Assembly: GCA_963697365.1 (NCBI GenBank)
Contig: CAVONT010000019.1
Span: 1-64,000 of the forward strand
From: CAIXZV01 sp963697365
GTDB taxonomy: Bacteria; Chloroflexota; Limnocylindria; Limnocylindrales; CSP1-4
Direction: 5' to 3'
DNA length: 64,000 bases
Below are positions 20,570 to 29,948 of this stretch, one piece after another; the stretch's first letter is position 1; the number at the start of each line of letters is the position of its first letter. The notes beneath the pieces are model-generated. The model was not told where the DNA came from and made no database searches. It was given only the letters and a program-made list of their open reading frames with translations. A program made the translations under genes and the position numbers.

Positions 20570-23500
20570 CGAGCGGCGACCGCTATCGAGGAAGGACCAC
20601 GCGCCAGCGCAACGTCGCGGACAAGGTCGCCCGCGACTGGGCGGAGCGGCGCGCGGCGGCGGAGGCCCAGGAGCAGCGGGTGGACCTGGACCGCGCGTCG
20701 GCGGAGGCGGAGGTGGAGCTGCTCGACCCCGCAGCCCGGCCGGACACCGCCGCCGATGGCGCCTCGCGGGTCCGGCGGGCAGCGCGCGGGCCCGGTCCAG
20801 CCAAGCAGGGGGATCGCCCGAAGGGTCCCGGCCGCCGGATCCCGGACCTCTCGGCCCTGCCGCGGCTCCTGCATGGCACCGGCTCCTTCGCCACGCTGCG
20901 CGAGCGGCTCGGGCCTCCGGCCCAGCCCGGCCTGCACGGCCGGCACGTCGGCCTCACGTCGGTCCCACACGGTGCCAAGTCCTTCCTGGCGGCGGCGCTC
21001 GCCTTGGCGGATGGTGGCGAGCGGATCTGCTGGGTGGCGCGCGACGCGGAGATCGGCGACCGCGTGGCCGAGGAGCTGGCAGCCTGGATGGGCGACCCCT
21101 CGCTGGTGGCGACGCTCGAGCCGCGGACCTCGCTTGCGTTCGAGCGCTCCGAGCTGGTTCCCGACGAGACCGCCGCGCGCGTGGCCGCGCTGGCCGCCTG
21201 GCGAACCGGCCGAGCCCGCGTCCTCGTGGCCAGCGTCCAGGCCCTGCTTCAGGCAACGCTCGCCCCGGGCGATCTCCCCGACGAGCGCCGCGTCCTGAGG
21301 ATTGGCGCCCGGATCAGCCAGGAGGCGCTGCTCGCCGAGCTCTTCGAGCGCGGCTACGCCCCCGTCCTGGAGGTGGCCGGCCGGGGCGAGTTCGCGCGGC
21401 GCGGCGGCATCGTGGACGTGTTCCCGCCGTCCGCGTCCCTCCCGGTCCGCATCGAGCTGTTCGGCGACGAGATTGACTCCCTGCGCGCCTTCGACCCCAC
21501 CGACCAGCGCAGCGTGGAGACCGTCAAGGAGCTGGAGCTCCTGCCCGCGACCGAGTTCCTGCTCCCGCCGGATGGCGCCGGTGCGATCCGCTCGCGGCTG
21601 GGTCGCCTGGGCTCCAGGCTGCCGGAGCGCCTGGTCGCTGACCTCGCCCGGTTCGCAGGCGAGGCGTCGCCGGACCGCCCCGCCGTGGTCACCGCCGGCC
21701 GCGCCCTCAATGTCGGCGACGCGGCGGAGGTGTGGGCGCGCCTCGTCGCCCCGTCCACCGGCCTGGACCACCTGGGCGCCGACACCGTGTTCGTCCTTGA
21801 CGAGCCCGGGGACCTCGCCGACGCCGCCGACTTCCTCTGGAAGCAGGCCGAGGAGCGCCTGGGCGAGCTGGTGGAGCAGGGCGAGCTGCCCAAGGACTGG
21901 CCGTCGTCCTTCCTGCCGCCGCGCGACTGGAAGTCCCGCCTCCACGGCGCCCGGACCCTGGAGCTCACCTGGACCTCCGAGGCGACAGACGCCGCCGGCA
22001 TGGCCTTCGCCTCGAAGGGTCTCACCTCGGGCGACCTCTTCGGCTGGCGCGAGCCCGTCCTCCCGCCCGGCCGTACCGAGCGCCTCGCAGACGGCGTCGA
22101 GCACTGGGTGGGCGAGAAGGCCCGCGTCGTGCTTGCGTCCGACCAGGCGCCCCGCCTCGCGGAGCTCCTGGGCGAGGCCGGGCATGCGGTCGGGATCGTC
22201 AGCCGCGTCACCGAGGCCCCGCCGCCCGGCGCCATCGCCCTGATCGAGCGCAGCCTCAACGGCGGCTTCGAGGGGGGCCCGGACGGGCTCGCCCTTGTCA
22301 CCGATCGGGAGCTGTTCGGTGCCGTCCGCGTCCGGCGCCCGAAGGCCATGCGCCGCGTGGTCCCGCGCGACATGCTCGAGCGCCTGACCACCGGCGACAT
22401 GGTCGTCCACATCGACCACGGCATCGCCCGCTACGAGCAGATGCTGCGGCGCGGTAGCGAGGGCCAGGAGCGCGATTACCTGGAGCTGTCGTTCGCGGGC
22501 GGCGACCGCATCTTCGTCCCCGTCGAGCAGATCAACCGCGTCAGCCGCTACTCCGGCGGCGAGCACCCGCAGCTCAGCAAGCTCGGTGGCACGGACTGGC
22601 TTCGGACCAAGCAGCGGGTCCGGAAGGCCGTCACCGACCTCGCCGACGAGCTGCTCGCCCTGTACGCCAAGCGCGAGGCGGCCGAGGGGTTCGCGTACGC
22701 GCCCGACTCGCCCTGGCAGATGGAGATGGAGGCGTCATTCCCGTACGAGGAGACGCCGGACCAGTTGCGCGCCGTCGTCGAAGTCAAGCTCGACATGGAG
22801 GCCGGCACGCCGATGGACCGCCTGGTGGTGGGCGACGTCGGCTACGGCAAGACCGAGGTCGCGCTCCGGGCTGCGTTCAAGGCGACCCAGGACGGCAAGC
22901 AGGTGGCGGTCCTGGTGCCCACGACGGTGCTCGCGGGGCAGCACTTCAAGACGTTCAGCCAGCGGTTCGCGGCCTTCCCGATGAACGTGCGGCTGCTGGC
23001 TCGGTTCGTGTCGGCCAAGGAGCAGGACGCGGCGATCCGTGGCCTTGCCGACGGGACCGTGGACATCGTCATCGGGACGCACCGGCTGCTGTCCAAGGAC
23101 GTGGCGTTCAAGGACCTGGGCCTGGTGGTCGTCGACGAGGAGCAGCGGTTCGGGGTGGCCGCCAAGGAGCGGCTCAAGCAGATCCGATCGGCGGTGGACG
23201 TTCTGACGCTCTCGGCTACCCCGATCCCGCGCACGCTCAACCTCGCGCTGGCGGGCATCAGGGACCTGAGCGTCATCGAGACGCCGCCGGAGGACCGGCT
23301 GCCGATCCAGACCCGGGTGGCCGAGGCCTCGGCCGGACTGGTGCGCGACGCGATCCTGCGCGAGCTGGACCGGGGTGGCCAGGTGTTCTACGTCCACAAC
23401 CGGGTGGAGACGATCGAGGCGCAGGCCGAGCAGTTGCGGCGCCTGCTCCCGGGCGCGCGGATGGTGGTCGGGCACGGGCAGATGGCCGAGGGGGCGCTGG

Positions 23501-24477
23501 AGAAGGTGATGCTCACCTTCGCCGATGGAGCGGCGGACGTCCTCGTGTCCACCACGATCATCGAGAGTGGCCTGGACATCCCCAACGCGAACACGATCGT
23601 GATCGACCGGGCGGACACGCTGGGCCTGGCCCAGCTCTACCAGCTGCGGGGCCGCGTGGGGCGCAGCTCCCGGCGGGCGTACGCGTACCTGCTCTACCGG
23701 CGGCGCGAACGCATGAGCGAGGAGGCGCGCAAGCGGCTCCAAGCGATCTTCAACGCATCCGAGCTGGGGGCCGGGTTCCAGATCGCGCTGGCCGACCTCG
23801 AGATCCGCGGCGCCGGGAACATCCTGGGCGGCGAGCAGAGCGGGTTCATGGCGTCCGTGGGCTTCGACCTGTACTCGCGCCTGCTGGCGGAGGCCGTGGA
23901 GGAGGCGAAGGCACGCCGGGAGTCCCGGGAGCCGGCGCGCGAGGTGCCGCAGGCGGTGGTGGACCTGCCCCTGGATGCCCATCTGCCGGACACCTACGTG
24001 CCCGAGACCCCGCAGAAGCTGGAGCTCTACCGGCGGCTGGCACGGGCGCGCACGATCGGCGATCTCGCCGCCTTCCGCCAGGAGGTCATCGACCGCTACG
24101 GGCCGATGCCGGCCCCGGTGCTGCGGCTGGTCGAGGTGGCCGAGCTGCGGCTGTCGGCGGAGTCGGCGGGCGTCTCGTCCCTGGCGCGCGAGGACGGGCA
24201 GCTGGTGGTCCGGTTCGGCGCGGCCCTGTCACGGGCCACGGCGATGCAGCTGCTCTCGCCGGCCTTCGGTGTGCAGCTGCCTGGGGTGCGGCCCGGCGAC
24301 ATGACGTTCGCGTCCAACCAGGTCCGCATCCGGCTGCCCAAGGACCCGCTCAAGGGCTGGACGCTCACCCAGGCGGTGGTGGCGCGGCTGGTGGCGGCAG
24401 CAGGGGCGGGCGGTCCGCCGACTGTGCCGGGGGCTGCCGCGGGGCCGGCTCCGGGGACGGCCCCGGCAGGGGGCTGA
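20566..24477 (+). CDS. mfd: Transcription-repair coupling factor
   Basis: Mfd removes stalled RNA polymerase from damaged DNA and recruits UvrA. The protein is 1,303 aa, longer than the usual 1,100-1,200 because of a charged N-terminal extension of about 75 residues. It contains the UvrB-like region (EVAGRGEFARRGGIVDVFPP, IELFGDEIDSLRAFDP), the RNA-polymerase-interaction domain (GDMVVHIDHGIARYE), Walker A GDVGYGKTEVA, the DEEQ box VVVDEEQRFGV and SATPIPRTLNLAL. The translocation motif region (IESGLDIPNANTIV and QLYQLRGRVGRS) and the C-terminal TRCF domain follow. The frame is intact. The TTG start overlaps the pth stop (TTGA). Confidence 0.95.
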   Translation: MTSGDRYRGRTTRQRNVADKVARDWAERRAAAEAQEQRVDLDRASAEAEVELLDPAARPDTAADGASRVRRAARGPGPAKQGDRPKGPGRRIPDLSALPRLLHGTGSFATLRERLGPPAQPGLHGRHVGLTSVPHGAKSFLAAALALADGGERICWVARDAEIGDRVAEELAAWMGDPSLVATLEPRTSLAFERSELVPDETAARVAALAAWRTGRARVLVASVQALLQATLAPGDLPDERRVLRIGARISQEALLAELFERGYAPVLEVAGRGEFARRGGIVDVFPPSASLPVRIELFGDEIDSLRAFDPTDQRSVETVKELELLPATEFLLPPDGAGAIRSRLGRLGSRLPERLVADLARFAGEASPDRPAVVTAGRALNVGDAAEVWARLVAPSTGLDHLGADTVFVLDEPGDLADAADFLWKQAEERLGELVEQGELPKDWPSSFLPPRDWKSRLHGARTLELTWTSEATDAAGMAFASKGLTSGDLFGWREPVLPPGRTERLADGVEHWVGEKARVVLASDQAPRLAELLGEAGHAVGIVSRVTEAPPPGAIALIERSLNGGFEGGPDGLALVTDRELFGAVRVRRPKAMRRVVPRDMLERLTTGDMVVHIDHGIARYEQMLRRGSEGQERDYLELSFAGGDRIFVPVEQINRVSRYSGGEHPQLSKLGGTDWLRTKQRVRKAVTDLADELLALYAKREAAEGFAYAPDSPWQMEMEASFPYEETPDQLRAVVEVKLDMEAGTPMDRLVVGDVGYGKTEVALRAAFKATQDGKQVAVLVPTTVLAGQHFKTFSQRFAAFPMNVRLLARFVSAKEQDAAIRGLADGTVDIVIGTHRLLSKDVAFKDLGLVVVDEEQRFGVAAKERLKQIRSAVDVLTLSATPIPRTLNLALAGIRDLSVIETPPEDRLPIQTRVAEASAGLVRDAILRELDRGGQVFYVHNRVETIEAQAEQLRRLLPGARMVVGHGQMAEGALEKVMLTFADGAADVLVSTTIIESGLDIPNANTIVIDRADTLGLAQLYQLRGRVGRSSRRAYAYLLYRRRERMSEEARKRLQAIFNASELGAGFQIALADLEIRGAGNILGGEQSGFMASVGFDLYSRLLAEAVEEAKARRESREPAREVPQAVVDLPLDAHLPDTYVPETPQKLELYRRLARARTIGDLAAFRQEVIDRYGPMPAPVLRLVEVAELRLSAESAGVSSLAREDGQLVVRFGAALSRATAMQLLSPAFGVQLPGVRPGDMTFASNQVRIRLPKDPLKGWTLTQAVVARLVAAAGAGGPPTVPGAAAGPAPGTAPAGG

Positions 24478-24479
24478 CG

Positions 24480-25004
24480 ATGCGGCTCCGGTGGCCCCGC
24501 CGGCGTGCGGCACGGGTGGTCCTCGTCGATGGTGATGGGCGTGTCCTGCTCTTCCGGCTCGACCCCGCCCATGACCCCGACGGCCTCGGGTACTGGTATC
24601 TGCCGGGCGGCGGGATCTTCCCGTTCGAGTCGGAGGTTGCGGCTGCGCTGCGGGAGCTGCGCGAGGAGACGGGTCTCGCCGAGGTGGTCGCGGGCGCCGT
24701 GATCGGGCGGCGCGAGGGGGTGCGGTTCGTCTATCGCGGGCGACGGATGGTCCAGGACGAGTGGTACGTGGCGGCGCGCCTGGTCCGCGGCGAGGTCGAT
24801 GGGAGGAGCGAAGGTGCGGCGGGGCGGGGACGATCCCGGGACCGCGAACGCGCGGTGCTTGGCGCGTGGCGATGGTGGACGTCGGACGATCTCGCGATCG
24901 CGAACGAGACGATCCACCCGCCCGACCTCGTGGGGCTCGTTGAGGCGGCGGTCGCGTCTGTGCCATCATCGGCCGCCTTGCGTCCCCGCAGCCAGGAGTC
25001 CTGA
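24480..25004 (+). CDS. Nudix hydrolase
   Basis: This is a 174-aa Nudix-fold pyrophosphohydrolase. The Nudix box is complete: GGGIFPFES...AALRELREETGL near 24,600-24,670, matching GX5EX7REUXEEXGU. The N-terminus is basic (RLRWPRRRAARVVLV). Substrate specificity cannot be read from sequence; nucleotide-diphosphate clean-up is the usual role. ATG 24480 lies two bases after the mfd stop, so it may be read from the mfd transcript. An Arg/Gly-rich low-complexity stretch near 24,800-24,850 interrupts the C-terminal half. Confidence 0.85.
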   Translation: MRLRWPRRRAARVVLVDGDGRVLLFRLDPAHDPDGLGYWYLPGGGIFPFESEVAAALRELREETGLAEVVAGAVIGRREGVRFVYRGRRMVQDEWYVAARLVRGEVDGRSEGAAGRGRSRDRERAVLGAWRWWTSDDLAIANETIHPPDLVGLVEAAVASVPSSAALRPRSQES

Positions 25005-25007
25005 GCG

Positions 25008-25391
25008 ATGCCGTTCAAGCCCACCTCGGTCGAGGAGTACCTTGCCGCCCTCTCGCCGGAGCGCCGGGAGCGGTTCGAGCTGCTGCGCGCGACCGTGCTC
25101 GCGTCGGTCGGTGAGGCCGTCGAGGTGATCTCCTACGACATGCCCGCATACAAGGTGGGTCCACGCTTTGTGTGCTCGATCGGCGCGTTCAAGCAGTGGG
25201 ACAGCCTGTTCCCGGCCAGCGACGTCGTGGTGGAGCGGTTGGGCGACGAGGTGGCTCCGTACGTGAAGGGCCGCGGCACCTTCCAGTTCCCGGTGAAGGC
25301 GGACCTGCCGGTCGAGCTCATCGGGCGGATCGTGCGCATCCGCTGCGAGGAGGTCGCCGACGCCCAGGCCGCCGCGCGGGCGAAGCGCTAG
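25008..25391 (+). CDS. DUF1801 family protein
   Basis: This protein of 127 aa belongs to the DUF1801/YdhG-like family (SCOP 'MTH1598-like' small alpha/beta proteins; one homolog is called an iron chaperone). Typical stretches are VEEYLAALSPERRERFELLR at the N-terminus, EVISYDMPAYKV, and the LPVELIGRIVRIRCEE C-terminal helix. ATG 25008 follows the Nudix stop by three bases. The biochemical function is unknown; it probably rides on the same transcript as its neighbours. Confidence 0.75.
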   Translation: MPFKPTSVEEYLAALSPERRERFELLRATVLASVGEAVEVISYDMPAYKVGPRFVCSIGAFKQWDSLFPASDVVVERLGDEVAPYVKGRGTFQFPVKADLPVELIGRIVRIRCEEVADAQAAARAKR

Positions 25392-25395
25392 CGTC

Positions 25396-25956
25396 GTGAC
25401 CTCGCCCATGCCGGAGCAGGTCGGGGTCCGCCGGGTGGCGGCCGAGGAGCTGGGCGCGGCCGATCTCGCGCAGCTGCTCGACCTGTTCGGCGCCTGCTGG
25501 CCCGACGGCGACTTCACGCCCGACGACGTCAACCACGCGATGGGCGGCGTCCACTGGCTCGCCGATGCCCGCGGCCGGGTCATCGGGCACGCGAGTGTGG
25601 TGCCGCGCTGGTTCGAGGTCGGTGGGCGCCGGCTCCTGGTCGGCTACGTGGAGGCAGTGGCGACGCACCCGACGTGGCAGCGGCGCGGGGTGGCGTCGCG
25701 GCTGCTGGGGCAGGCGAACGCGCACATCCGTGACGGCTTCGACCTGGGCGCGCTGTCGACCGATGTCGCGGCGGTCTACCGGTCCAACGGCTGGGAGCAC
25801 TGGCGCGGACCGTCGTTCGTGATGCTCGCCACCGTGCCGCAGCCTACGCCCGACGAGGACGGCGGGATCCTGATCCTGCGCACGCCCCGGACGCCGGGTG
25901 ACCTCGACGTGCCCGAGCCGATCGCCTGCGACTGGCGCGCCGGAGACGTCTGGTAG
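25396..25956 (+). CDS. GNAT acetyltransferase resembling aminoglycoside 2'-N-acetyltransferase
   Basis: This protein of about 186 aa has the GNAT fold. It resembles chromosomal AAC(2')-I enzymes of mycobacteria and Providencia along its length. Shared landmarks are GDFTPDDVNHAMGGVHW, GHASVVPRW, the acetyl-CoA loop GYVEAVATHPTWQRRGVASRLL, LGALSTDVAAVYRSNGWEHWRGP and the terminal CDWRAGDVW, which I recall as the C-terminus of AAC(2')-Ic. The start may be GTG 25396 or ATG 25408. Known family members acetylate aminoglycosides, but cellular roles beyond resistance have been proposed. Whether this one gives resistance is unknown. Confidence 0.75.
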   Translation: MTSPMPEQVGVRRVAAEELGAADLAQLLDLFGACWPDGDFTPDDVNHAMGGVHWLADARGRVIGHASVVPRWFEVGGRRLLVGYVEAVATHPTWQRRGVASRLLGQANAHIRDGFDLGALSTDVAAVYRSNGWEHWRGPSFVMLATVPQPTPDEDGGILILRTPRTPGDLDVPEPIACDWRAGDVW

Positions 25957-25996
25957 GTCAGCGGGGTCTGCCTCGCGCACCGCCCGTTGCGGTGGA

Positions 25997-26126
25997 GTCA
26001 ACGAGAACCCGCAAACACGGCTCCGCGTGGCTTGGATGCGGGCTTCTGCTGCGTGTGTGTCAACGCCGGCACCTGAATCGGGCCGGATTGGGCTCGGGCG
26101 GGCCTTGGATAAGGGGTTCCGTTGAC
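25997..26126. repeat. 130-bp element bounded by 14-base inverted repeats
   Basis: GTCAACGAGAACCC (25997-26010) and GGGGTTCCGTTGAC (26113-26126) are inverted repeats with one indel and one mismatch. Inside lie CCCGCA...TGCGGG arms (around 26,008-26,045) and a third GTCAACG at 26059. No coding signal is evident. It fills the gap between the acetyltransferase and MOSC genes and could be a MITE-like element or a structured RNA or terminator. Confidence 0.45.
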
Positions 26127-26180
26127 CTGGACGCAGCACGCCCACCGACCCCGGCGGGGCGAGGACCCGGGTCTGGGCGA

Positions 26181-26764
26181 TCAGGCCTTGCGGACGACGT
26201 CTCCCGTGCGCACGGTCCCGCTGCGCACGACCCGCACGTACATGCCGCGCATCCGGAGCGCCCGGCCATCATGCGTGGAGATCCAGCGCAGGGCGTCGTG
26301 GCCGAAGCGGGCCGCGAACTTGGCGCAGCCGGTGTGGGGGAGGGCGGTGACCTCCACCTCGGCCTCGCCGATGAGGAGCCGCGTGCCCGCTGGCAGGTTC
26401 TCCTCGGACAGGTCGAGGTCCAGGCAGACCTGGTCGCCGGCGAGCGGCCACCGGGCCGGGTCGGGCTCGATGGCGGCCAGGACGCGGGTGCTCATCAGGG
26501 CGAGCTGCGCGTCGGGGTTGGCGCGAGCCGTCGGGCGCGACGAGGAGCCGCGGGCCATCCAGTCGTCGCCGACCATGCCCTCCTCGACGTCGAGGATGGC
26601 CTCGGTGACGATCTCGCGTTCGTCGCGGACGGTCCGGGCGACCAGGAGCGTGACCGGCGCAGCGTCGCGCGGCGCGGCGCGCAGGTCGGCGTAGGTGGGG
26701 TCGAGGTCGCGGTCGGGGCGTGGCGCCAGGGATGGCGCCGGGGGTGGCAGGTTTCGGTTTCCAT
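26181..26764 (-). CDS. MOSC-domain protein (frameshifted N-terminus)
   Basis: This is a MOSC (molybdenum cofactor sulfurase C-terminal) domain protein of about 190 aa. Visible features are an N-terminal beta region with VTLLVARTVRDEREIVTEAILDVEEG, then WPLAGDQVCLDLDLSEENLPAGTRL, the conserved-cysteine motif LPHTGCAKFAARFG, and RGMYVRVVRSGTVRTGDVV at the end. The domain frame has no start codon of its own upstream. ATG 26764 is the likely start, with an indel near 26,720. Such proteins handle sulfur or Moco-linked electrophile reduction; the substrate is unknown. Confidence 0.75.
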
Positions 26765-26794
26765 GGCCGTAGTGTCGCCGATGGCGTCGCGTCC

Positions 26795-26800
26795 TACGAT
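26795..26800 (+). promoter_or_regulatory. Putative -10 (TACGAT) for leaderless ASCH-GNAT gene
   Basis: TACGAT ends six bases before ATG 26807 and no ribosome-binding site intervenes. It matches the arrangement before ybeY and manC. Confidence 0.4.
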
Positions 26801-26806
26801 GCGGGC

Positions 26807-27848
26807 ATGCGCCACCACGACCCGCTGCCGTCCTGGGGCTTCGCCTTTCCCGGCCGTGTCCGCGACGAGCTCACGGCGCTCGCGCTCGCCGGGACGAAGA
26901 CCGCGACGGCGGGCCTGCTCCTCGAGTTCGAGCTCGACGGCGAGGAGCTTCCCGAGGCTGGCGAGCGCCAGGTGCTGCTGGACTCGGCCGATCGGCCGGT
27001 TGCCATCGTGGAGACCACGTCCGTCCGCGTGGCCCGCCTGGCCGATGTGGACGATGCCCACGCCATCGACGAGGGCGAGGGCTACGCGAACGCCACCGAG
27101 TTCCGGGTCACCCACGAGCGCTTCTGGAACGGCTACATCGATGACCTGCGGGCTCGCTCCGGCCGCCCGGATCTCGCGCTGGACGACGACACGCCCGTCG
27201 TCCTGGAGCGCTTCCGCGTCGTCGAGCGGCTGGACGTCCCGGCGCCGCCACCTGCCGCCCGCGTCGTCGTCGCCGCCGGTCGGGACCGCGTCCCGCACCT
27301 CGCCGGCGTCCTGGCACGCGCCATGGCGTCCGAGCCGATGTCCTGGTGGCCCATGGGCGACGGCCCGGACCGTGCCCGCCGCGTGCGCGACCAGTTCCTC
27401 GTGGTGGACGATGTGTTCGCGCACGAGGGCTGGATGTGGGAGGCGGCCGACGGCCTGGGGGCGATGGTCCTGGAGCCGCCGGGCTCGATGGAGCGCGACG
27501 CGGAGCTGCTCCACGCAGCCGACGACGGCGCTGGCAGCCCTCACCCCCGACGGCGGCGTCCGCTACCAGGCGTTCTGGGACTGGGTCGCCGAGACCACGC
27601 CATCCGAGCCGCACTGGTTCCTCGACCAGCTCGCGGTGGAGCCTGCGGCCCAGGGCCGTGGCATCGGGCGGGCACTGCTGGAGCACGCGATCGGCCTGGC
27701 CCGCGCCGATGGCCGCCCGCTCGTCCTCGAGACCGGCACGCCCGACAACGTCGCCCTGTACGAGCGCTTCGGCTTCCGCGTCATCCGCGCGGAGGACGCG
27801 CCCGGCGGCGGCCCGCGCGTCTGGTGGATGCGCCGCGATCCAGCCTGA
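26807..27848 (+). CDS. ASCH-domain / GNAT acetyltransferase fusion protein (one frameshift)
   Basis: Two domains are joined in one protein of about 346 aa. Residues 1-145 form an ASCH domain, an RNA-binding PUA-like fold: WGFAFPGRVRDELTALALAGTKTATAGL, then VAIVETTSVRVARLADVD and FWNGYIDDLRA. Residues about 150-345 form a GNAT acetyltransferase with LDQLAVEPAAQGRGIGRALLEHA (acetyl-CoA loop) and NVALYERFGFRVI. An indel near 27,533 must be corrected to join the halves. The stop (27846-27848) overlaps the ATG of the next gene. ASCH proteins are proposed to act on RNA or modified nucleosides; the acetylation target is unknown. Confidence 0.75.
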
Positions 27849-28847
27849 TGGCGGCGATCGCACCGCGCGCCACCGTCCGCCCCTACCGCAACGACGACGC
27901 CGACTGGTGGGCCGTCCGCGATCTCCTCGTCCGAACCCACGACGCCAGCCGCCCGGATGGAACTGGGACATCCGGCGCTGGGACGGCCTGCGCTTCCACC
28001 GCGAGGAGCCGGTCCTCACGGACGACCTCGCGGCCGTCACCGGCTGCTGGGAGGACGACGACGGCCGCCTCGTGGGCGTCGTGCACCCCGAGGGCGGCAG
28101 CGACCCCTTCCTCGAGCTGGATCCGGCATGGCGCCACCTCGAGCCCGAGATGCTCGAGTGGGCGGAGGAGCGCATGGCCCGGCCCGCCGACGGTCGGCGT
28201 GTCGTCGAGGTCGTCGCCTGGGACTGGGACGAGCACCGCCGGGCCGTCCTGGCCGGACGCGGCGTACGTCGAGCAGCCCGACGGCTGGTGGACCCGATGG
28301 ACCGACGTGGCCGCCATGCCGGGCCGCCGGCGATGGCCTCGCGGTGCCCGCCGGCTACACCATCCGCACGACGGGTCGAGGCCTCCTTCGACGAGGACTG
28401 CGCGCGCATGGCCGCCCTCCTCAACGCCGCCTTCGGCCGCACTGTCCACACCGCCGCCGAGTACCGCCAGTTCATGCTCGGGGCGCCCGCCTTCCGCCAC
28501 GACCTCAACATGGTGGCGGTGGCGCCGGACGGCTCGTTCGCCGCGCATGTCGGCGTCTACCTCGACCCAGTCAACGCCCATGGCGTCTTCGAGCCCGTGT
28601 GCACCCATCCCGGCCACCGGCGCCTGGGCCTGGCGCGGACGCTCATGCTCGAGGGCCTGCGACGCCTGCGGGCGCTCGGCGCGGTCACGGCCGCCGTCGA
28701 CACCGGGGACTCGGAGGAGGCGAATGCCTTCTACCGCTCGCTGGGCTTCGCGGAGGAGCACCGCGCCCACGCCTGGCGGCGCGACCTCGGCTCGACCTCC
28801 GCTCGACCTCGGCTCGACCTCGGTTCGGCCGGTCGACGCCTGGCTGA
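27848..28847 (+). CDS. Double-GNAT-domain protein (several frameshifts)
   Basis: This protein of about 330 aa has two acetyltransferase-fold halves. The N-terminal half reads RPYRNDDADWWAVRDLL, WDGLRFHREEP and VVEVVAWDWDEHRRAVLAG. The C-terminal half reads DEDCARMAALLNAAFGRTVHTAAEYRQF, HVGVYLDPVNAHGVFEPVCTHPGHRRLGLARTLM and NAFYRSLGFAEEHR. The frame shifts near 27,955, 28,260 and 28,340. The 3' end is uncertain because a run of TCGACCTCNGC-like repeats (28,790-28,835) lies there; TGA 28845-28847 is the likeliest stop. ATG 27848 overlaps the previous stop. The substrate is unknown. Confidence 0.65.
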
Positions 28848-29017
28848 CCCGCTGCCACGGGCCGCGATCGGTGCGGCCGATCACGCGGCGGCAGACAGCC
28901 CGGGCGAGGGCCCGCATCGAGATGACGCGAAGATGAGCGCCGCATGCGGGTCACGCGGGGGCAGGCGCGCTGGTCTACCCTTCCGGAGGGGGCGCGTCGC
29001 AGGAGGAGGGCAAGGCC

Positions 29018-29872
29018 GTGGAGATCACGCTCGGCACACCCCGCATCTTCGCGCTCGACCAGCGCATCAGCATCGAGGAGATGCGCAAGCGCGCCGATGA
29101 GAAGAAGACCGGAGCGGTCGGGTCCGGCATCGGCGGGCTCCTGTCACGCCCGAAGGCCGACGACGTGGAGCTCGTCGCGAGCCAGCGCCGGCTCGAGCCG
29201 TTCTGGCACGTCGCCTGCACCGCCCACTACGTCTACGACCGCACCCGGCGCTACACGGTCCCGGCGTCTGCACCCGATGTGCGCTCGGTGAGCTTCCTCG
29301 GCTCCGACTTCCCCGTGGTGCCTGCGGGCGGATCGGGCAATGCGTCCACCGCCTTCGCCTTCGACGTCCTCGAGCACTGCACCGAGGATCCGCGCGAGGA
29401 GCTGTTCGTTGACGGCCTCACCGGCCAGCCGTTCGCCAAGGGCCAGGCCTACGCCTCTGGACCGCGCCTGGAGATCCAGGACCCCGCCGAGATGGGCGCC
29501 GACGGCTCCCTGGTCATCGCCCCCGAGCAGCGTGCGTCGGCGATCATCCGGCAGCTGCTCGCGAAGGTCATGCGCCCGCTCCAGGCCGATGCCGTCTTCG
29601 AGGAGCAGCTCGCCGTCGAGACGCTGGCACTCGTCTACCGCCCGATCTGGGCCTTCGAATACCGGCTGCCGGCCAAGGACAAGCGCGGCGTGATCGAGGT
29701 CGACGGGGTGTCGGGCGAGACCCACAACGCGCAGTCGCTCAAGGTCAGCGACCTGACGCGGCGTATCAACCGGGACATCGTGTTCGACCTGGGCGCCGAC
29801 ACCGCGGGCCTCCTGATCCCCGGCGGCAGCATCGCCGTCAAGCTCGCGAAGGTGGCGATCGACCACGCGTAG
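29018..29872 (+). CDS. Conserved hypothetical protein, 284 aa
   Basis: I do not recognise the family. GTG 29018 is preceded by a strong purine-rich ribosome-binding site (GGAGGAGGG, about 29,000-29,008). The protein is soluble, has no signal peptide, and includes charged N-terminal helices (DQRISIEEMRKRADEKKT). A central region starts WHVACTAHYVYDRTRRYTVP, followed by VLEHCTEDPREELF. The C-terminal part reads ETLALVYRPIWAFEYRLP and GLLIPGGSIAVKLAKVAIDHA. The YDRTRRYTV and WAFEYRLP patches, with the aromatic content, suggest a membrane-proximal or lipid-related scaffold, but that is a guess. The frame is intact. Confidence 0.6.
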   Translation: MEITLGTPRIFALDQRISIEEMRKRADEKKTGAVGSGIGGLLSRPKADDVELVASQRRLEPFWHVACTAHYVYDRTRRYTVPASAPDVRSVSFLGSDFPVVPAGGSGNASTAFAFDVLEHCTEDPREELFVDGLTGQPFAKGQAYASGPRLEIQDPAEMGADGSLVIAPEQRASAIIRQLLAKVMRPLQADAVFEEQLAVETLALVYRPIWAFEYRLPAKDKRGVIEVDGVSGETHNAQSLKVSDLTRRINRDIVFDLGADTAGLLIPGGSIAVKLAKVAIDHA

Positions 29873-29948
29873 GGCGGTGGCCCTGGTGCCGCTCCCGGGG
29901 CCGGACCCGGCGCACAGCCACCGTGGGACCTCGGGCACAATCGGGAGC

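Noticed and set aside
19117..22566. An 1,149-codon open frame on the minus strand
   Set aside because: It is antisense to the membrane paralogs, pth and mfd, whose motifs are unmistakable.
25957..26180. tRNA gene in the gap before the MOSC gene
   Set aside because: The stems seen do not form a cloverleaf, and the T-arm GTTCGA-type loop is absent. It is described as an inverted-repeat element instead.
29018..29872. Transglutaminase or lipid-binding assignment for the 284-aa protein
   Set aside because: No catalytic triad or family motif could be identified, so it is left hypothetical.
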